From an uncultured Brachyspira sp. (lineage in GTDB: Bacteria > Spirochaetota > Brachyspiria > Brachyspirales > Brachyspiraceae): a DNA stretch of 23,888 nt. Position 1 is the first letter of the stretch; every line of letters begins with the position of its first letter. Of the stretch, positions 23,702 through 23,888 are shown piece by piece. Both the position numbers and the translations under genes were made by a program. The stretch is from NCBI RefSeq assembly GCF_949287625.1, contig NZ_CASEGO010000032.1, forward strand, positions 1 through 23,888. The letters are read 5' to 3'. A model generated the notes under the pieces. It was given only the letters and a program-made list of their open reading frames with translations. It searched no databases and was not told the DNA's origin.

Positions 23702-23888
23702 AAATTTTTAGTTATTTGTAAATGTAATTATTATTTATAAATAGTATAAAGTACTATTGGTATTAATAAAATAAGTTTTAGATGTATAGTAAATTACTTA
23801 TTTGGTATAATAATAGGTAATCAGCCGCACGTATCGTTGACATTTGATAAGAATAAAACAATACCGTGCGGGAAGGTGCAGCGGCTCG
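23702..23888. other. gene-free window end with GC-rich inverted repeats
   Basis: AT-rich up to 23820, then a GC-rich stretch in which AGCCGC (from 23823) matches GCGGCT near the end and CCGCACG matches CGTGCGG, with AT-rich sequence between. It looks like the start of a structured RNA or a repeat cut by the window edge. I could not match it to a known RNA. Confidence 0.35.

Noticed and set aside
23860..23888. GGGAAGG and GCAGC string resembling the SRP RNA apical loop
   Set aside because: The bases around GGAA do not form the closing stem expected in SRP RNA, and the left side does not fit.
1..23888. tRNA, rRNA, CRISPR arrays and transposase genes
   Set aside because: I looked for T-loop motifs, regularly spaced repeats and transposase frames and saw none; a dedicated scan could still find a tRNA I missed.

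Overview
The window looks like chromosome of an intestinal spirochaete of the genus Brachyspira; the species cannot be set from this sequence. The reasons are very low GC with A/T-ended codons, a flaA1-flaA2 type pair for the spirochaetal periplasmic flagellum sheath, spirochaete-style lipoproteins, a dCache chemoreceptor, and small TPR/ankyrin proteins. Promoters mostly fit a sigma-70 pattern (TTGACA, 16-17 bp, TATAAT).

Left part (1-6.8 kb, mostly minus strand): a lipoprotein of unknown role; a MerR-like winged-helix regulator that is split in two frames at an A6 tract; two small Smr-domain paralogs with an untracked 42-aa ORF between them; and a 1312-aa TPR protein whose promoter supports a start at 6700. 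A 12-bp degenerate tandem repeat sits upstream of that promoter. Middle part (7.1-15.7 kb): a short RNase R/II-type exoribonuclease (+), a chemoreceptor (-), an RluF-like pseudouridine synthase (-), the flaA1/flaA2-like operon (+), then a run of a 46-aa membrane peptide, a single-TM protein, mazG and an ankyrin protein (+). Convergent pairs are separated by perfect bidirectional terminators.

Right part (15.7-23.9 kb): a 5'-nucleotidase lipoprotein (-) and, divergent from it, a complete-looking set of biosynthetic genes for a streptolysin S-like thiazole/oxazole-modified peptide. The order is SagB-type dehydrogenase, SagC-type E1-like/RRE protein, YcaO cyclodehydratase ending in PHPLP, a CPBP (CAAX-type) membrane protease, a second CPBP-like protein that has lost its catalytic residues, a 40-aa precursor peptide (22419-22541, too short for standard ORF calling), two hairpins, and an ABC transporter ATPase. 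The precursor aligns by eye with SagA: MIKYSSKV against MLKFTSNI at the start, then PGG followed by CCCSCC. The predicted chemistry is that SagC binds the leader, YcaO and SagC cyclise Cys/Ser/Thr to azolines, SagB oxidises them to azoles, the CPBP protein cleaves the leader and/or gives immunity, and the ABC pump exports the product. No permease is visible before the window ends.

The last 540 bases hold no gene. They contain dispersed-looking repeats, a GC-rich block and inverted repeats. One repeat, carrying a perfect TTGACA-17-TATATA promoter, also occurs at the left edge of the window. All family calls are from reading motifs; no database search was run.
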